This document shows positions 61,834 through 64,000 of a DNA stretch of 64,000 nucleotides, piece by piece. Source of the stretch: Bin107 sp965221655 (GTDB taxonomy: Bacteria; UBA8248). The notes below the pieces were generated by a model, which ran no database searches, was not told the DNA's origin, and worked only from the letters and a program-made list of their open reading frames with translations. The stretch is from assembly GCA_965221655.1 (NCBI GenBank), contig OZ244906.1, positions 1,054,001-1,118,000 on the forward strand. The letters run 5' to 3'. Position 1 is the first letter of the stretch. Every line of letters starts with the position of its first letter. The translations under genes and the position numbers were made by a program.

Positions 61834-63360
61834 CTAGCAGCCGTAGGCCTTGCCCTCCTGGGGAGCGAGGGGTTTCCAGGCCATCGCCAGCTCGACGAGA
61901 ATCCGCACGCCCACGCCCGTGCCGCCCGCGGGGCGGTAGGCCTCCTCCGAGGAGACGTGCGAGGGGCCGGCGATGTCGAGGTGCGCCCAGGGCGTCTCGT
62001 CGGCAAAGTGCTGCAAGAAGGCCGCCGCCGTATTCGCTCCCCCCCAGCGTCCGCCCGATATGTTGCACATGTCGGCAATCTTGCCCTTCATCGCCTCGCC
62101 GAACTCAGGAAACAGCGGCATGTGCCAGAGGCGATCGCCCGTACTCTCGCCGAGGTCGCGCAGGCGCGCGAGGAGCTCGTCGTGCGTTCCGTAGAGGCCG
62201 GTGATTCCCTTGCCCAGCGCGACCATGCAGGCGCCCGTCAAGGTGGCGAGGTCGACCATGCACTGCGGCTCGTAGTGCGTGCGGGCGTAGTGGAGGGCGT
62301 CCGCGAGCAGGAGGCGGCCCTCGGCGTCGGTGTTGTGGATTTCGATGGTGGTTCCCTTCATCGAGCGCACGATGTCGCCGGGCCGCGTGGCGTCGCCGTC
62401 CACCATGTTCTCGGCCAGCCCCGCCACCCCGACCACGGGCACCTTGGGCTTTGCGCGCGCGACGGCGAGCATGGCCCCCAGCACGGCGGCGGCCCCGCTC
62501 ATGTCGGTCGTCATGAGCTCGAGCCCTCCGCTCGGCTTGATAGAAACGCCGCCGGTGTCGAAGGTAACCCCCTTGCCGACGAAGGCGAGGGGTTTTTGCG
62601 CATTGCGGCCCGCGGGACGATACTCCAGAGCCAACATGCGCGGAGGCCGCGCACTGCCCCGGCCCACGGCCAGAATCGCGCCCATGCCCATCTTCTCCAT
62701 CTGTTTTTCGTCCAGCACCCGGCAGCGCAGCCCCTCGCGGCGCGCCATCGCGCGCGCGGCGGCGGCCAAATCGGGCGGGCGCTTCTCGTTGCTCGGGGTG
62801 TTGATGAGGTCGCGCGCGTAGTTCGTCCCCGCGCAGAGCACCTCACCGTAGCGCACGCCGCTGCGCATCGGGCGCAGGTTCGCGCGCGCCCCTGCACAGA
62901 GCGCGACGCGCGCAACGCCGCCGCGTTCGTCTTTGTTCGCGGTCTTGTATTTGTCGATTTTATAAAGCGCGAGCGCCGCACCCTCCACGACGGCCTGGCC
63001 CGCCGTGCGCGCGTCGAGGCTCTCTCCCACCAGGGAGGCCGCCGATACCGCGACGCTCGACAACCCCTCCGCCCGCGCGCGCTTGAGTGCGCGCCCGCAG
63101 GCGCGGCGCACCGACTCGGGCGAGGCATCCTCCCCCAACCCCGCCAGAATCACGAAGGCCGCTCCCCCGCTTTCGGGCAACGTGGGGAGAAAGGCCGTCT
63201 GCCCCTTCTTGCCCGTAAAAACCTTGCGCGCGCGCAGGGAATCCCACGCACCGCCCAGGACCTTTTCGAGTCCCTCGCTGCTTGCGCCCTGGGCCATCAG
63301 GCACACCAGGGCGTCGGTGCGCTGGTCGAAACCCTCACCGGCGACGACGGAAAACCGCAT
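61834..63360 (-). CDS. pepA: Leucyl aminopeptidase (M17)
   Basis: About 508 residues. The catalytic domain holds the two-zinc site: GKGVTFDTGGVSIKPSGGLE, VDGDATRPGDIV, and the M17 signature NTDAEGRLLLADAL. GGRWGGANTAAAFLQHF and WAHLDIAGPS are C-terminal conserved blocks. ATG 63360 has AGAGGAG six bases upstream; ATG 63366 lies too close to it. The end (APQEGKAYGC) is not conserved. Confidence 0.95.
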   Translation of the reverse strand: MRFSVVAGEGFDQRTDALVCLMAQGASSEGLEKVLGGAWDSLRARKVFTGKKGQTAFLPTLPESGGAAFVILAGLGEDASPESVRRACGRALKRARAEGLSSVAVSAASLVGESLDARTAGQAVVEGAALALYKIDKYKTANKDERGGVARVALCAGARANLRPMRSGVRYGEVLCAGTNYARDLINTPSNEKRPPDLAAAARAMARREGLRCRVLDEKQMEKMGMGAILAVGRGSARPPRMLALEYRPAGRNAQKPLAFVGKGVTFDTGGVSIKPSGGLELMTTDMSGAAAVLGAMLAVARAKPKVPVVGVAGLAENMVDGDATRPGDIVRSMKGTTIEIHNTDAEGRLLLADALHYARTHYEPQCMVDLATLTGACMVALGKGITGLYGTHDELLARLRDLGESTGDRLWHMPLFPEFGEAMKGKIADMCNISGGRWGGANTAAAFLQHFADETPWAHLDIAGPSHVSSEEAYRPAGGTGVGVRILVELAMAWKPLAPQEGKAYGC

Positions 63361-63567
63361 GGTCATCTCCTCTTCTCAAACCCGTGTCGAACCAAAGGCA
63401 GTCGATGCCGAGTGTAGCCCACCGCGCCCACCGCGGCCAGACGGGGAGGAGTATCTGCGCTTTGCGCGCGCGGTCATACATTGTCTCGCCGCTCCCCTGC
63501 CCCTACAATGGTGCGCACACCGCCGCTGCGCCACAGACGGCTTTCCCCTCACGCGAAGGAACACGCC

Positions 63568-64000
63568 ATGAGCTTTTACAACTGGGACATGCTCCCCCTC
63601 ACCCACGACAGGCCGGGAGTCGCGCACCGGCGCATTTTCGGCGACCACATCCAGATGCAGCACCTCATCACCGAGCCGGGCGGCACGCCTTCAAAGCTGC
63701 ACAACCACCCCGACCACGAGGAGTTCTTCTACATCCAGGCGGGCGAGTGGGAGTTCACGCTCGAAGAGGAGGTGCGGCGCGTGGGGCCGGGCGACGTGGT
63801 GCACGTGCGCGCGGGGGCGATGCACACCCTCAAGCTCGTGAGCGAGGAGCCGGGCATGGCTCTTGAGGTCTTCCACCCCCTCTGGAACCCCGATATGGCG
63901 GGGGATCGCGAGGACTTTACGATAGACGCCATCAAGGGCCGCATGGAGTTCGCCGAGGAACCCGACGAGATGAACCGGGGCCGTCCGCCCGAAAAGGAGT
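63568..64000 (+). CDS. Cupin-domain protein, runs off the window end
   Basis: 144 codons are visible from ATG 63568 and the frame is still open at the last base. AAGGA lies seven bases upstream. A cupin core is clear: LHNHPDHEEFFYIQAGEWEF (metal-binding His and Glu) and GPGDVVHVRAGAMHTLK. The last visible part is acidic. Whether a second domain follows is unknown. It is divergent from pepA. Confidence 0.82.
   Translation, partial: MSFYNWDMLPLTHDRPGVAHRRIFGDHIQMQHLITEPGGTPSKLHNHPDHEEFFYIQAGEWEFTLEEEVRRVGPGDVVHVRAGAMHTLKLVSEEPGMALEVFHPLWNPDMAGDREDFTIDAIKGRMEFAEEPDEMNRGRPPEKE

Overview
The window looks like a piece of a Gram-negative bacterial chromosome that is mostly high in GC. Evidence for an outer membrane: a LolB-position lipoprotein, several proteins with lipoprotein signal peptides, a PBP-activator-like lipoprotein, a lipoprotein with a TbpB-like C-terminal barrel, and UppP. 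The order lolB-like / ispE / prs / rplY (CTC type) / pth is classic for Proteobacteria and former Deltaproteobacteria. The membrane pyrophosphatase and the many SDR, MmgE/PrpD and CoA-ester enzymes suggest an environmental, metabolically broad organism. I cannot name the lineage. No rRNA, tRNA, CRISPR array, insertion sequence or prophage was recognised.

Region 1 to 7.3 kb (minus strand): start of a membrane pyrophosphatase, then pth, rplY, prs, ispE, a LolB-like lipoprotein, a large TPR lipoprotein, a DUF721/DciA-like gene and plsC. Region 7.5 to 11.4 kb (plus): phosphomannomutase, a VTT membrane protein, mannose-1-phosphate guanylyltransferase and uppP, a tight cluster for GDP-mannose supply and lipid-carrier recycling. 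Region 11.4 to 17.7 kb (minus): a double NIPSNAP protein, a decayed livF end, efp, an M24 peptidase, aroQ, aroB, a lone pilM and an M50 protease. Region 17.8 to 26 kb: PBP-activator-like lipoprotein, SDR, dus, tsaD, an unusual protease/TbpB-like lipoprotein and a C-terminal processing protease.

Region 26.4 to 46.7 kb: transketolase, a TPR protein, RidA, an SDR with an exported FG-GAP protein, enolase, a CaiB-type CoA-transferase, nrdR, rpiB, a LapA-like/TPR protein, a DksA-like protein, rsfS-nadD-proB-obgE-rpmA-rplU, a PEGA lipoprotein, a 3-hydroxyisobutyrate-dehydrogenase-like protein, DUF484, MmgE/PrpD and HIT. Base composition falls here (sampled lines about 42 to 55 percent GC, against about 65 to 72 percent in the flanks), although the genes are largely housekeeping.

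Region 46.8 to 64 kb (high GC again): AlgH-like, mnmA, SDR, MmgE/PrpD, leuA, SDR, rsmD and a PfkB kinase on the minus strand. Then comes a plus-strand operon of E1-alpha, E1-beta and E2 of a 2-oxoacid dehydrogenase, a CitE-like CoA lyase and an uncharacterised protein. Leucyl aminopeptidase and a cupin that runs off the end close the window. Two intergenic gaps (26.2 and 48.7 kb) carry 10-bp tandem repeats with A-tracts in helical phase. The best leads are the protease/TbpB-like lipoprotein, the phased A-tract elements, the rsfS start anomaly and the uncharacterised gene at the end of the E1/E2 operon.
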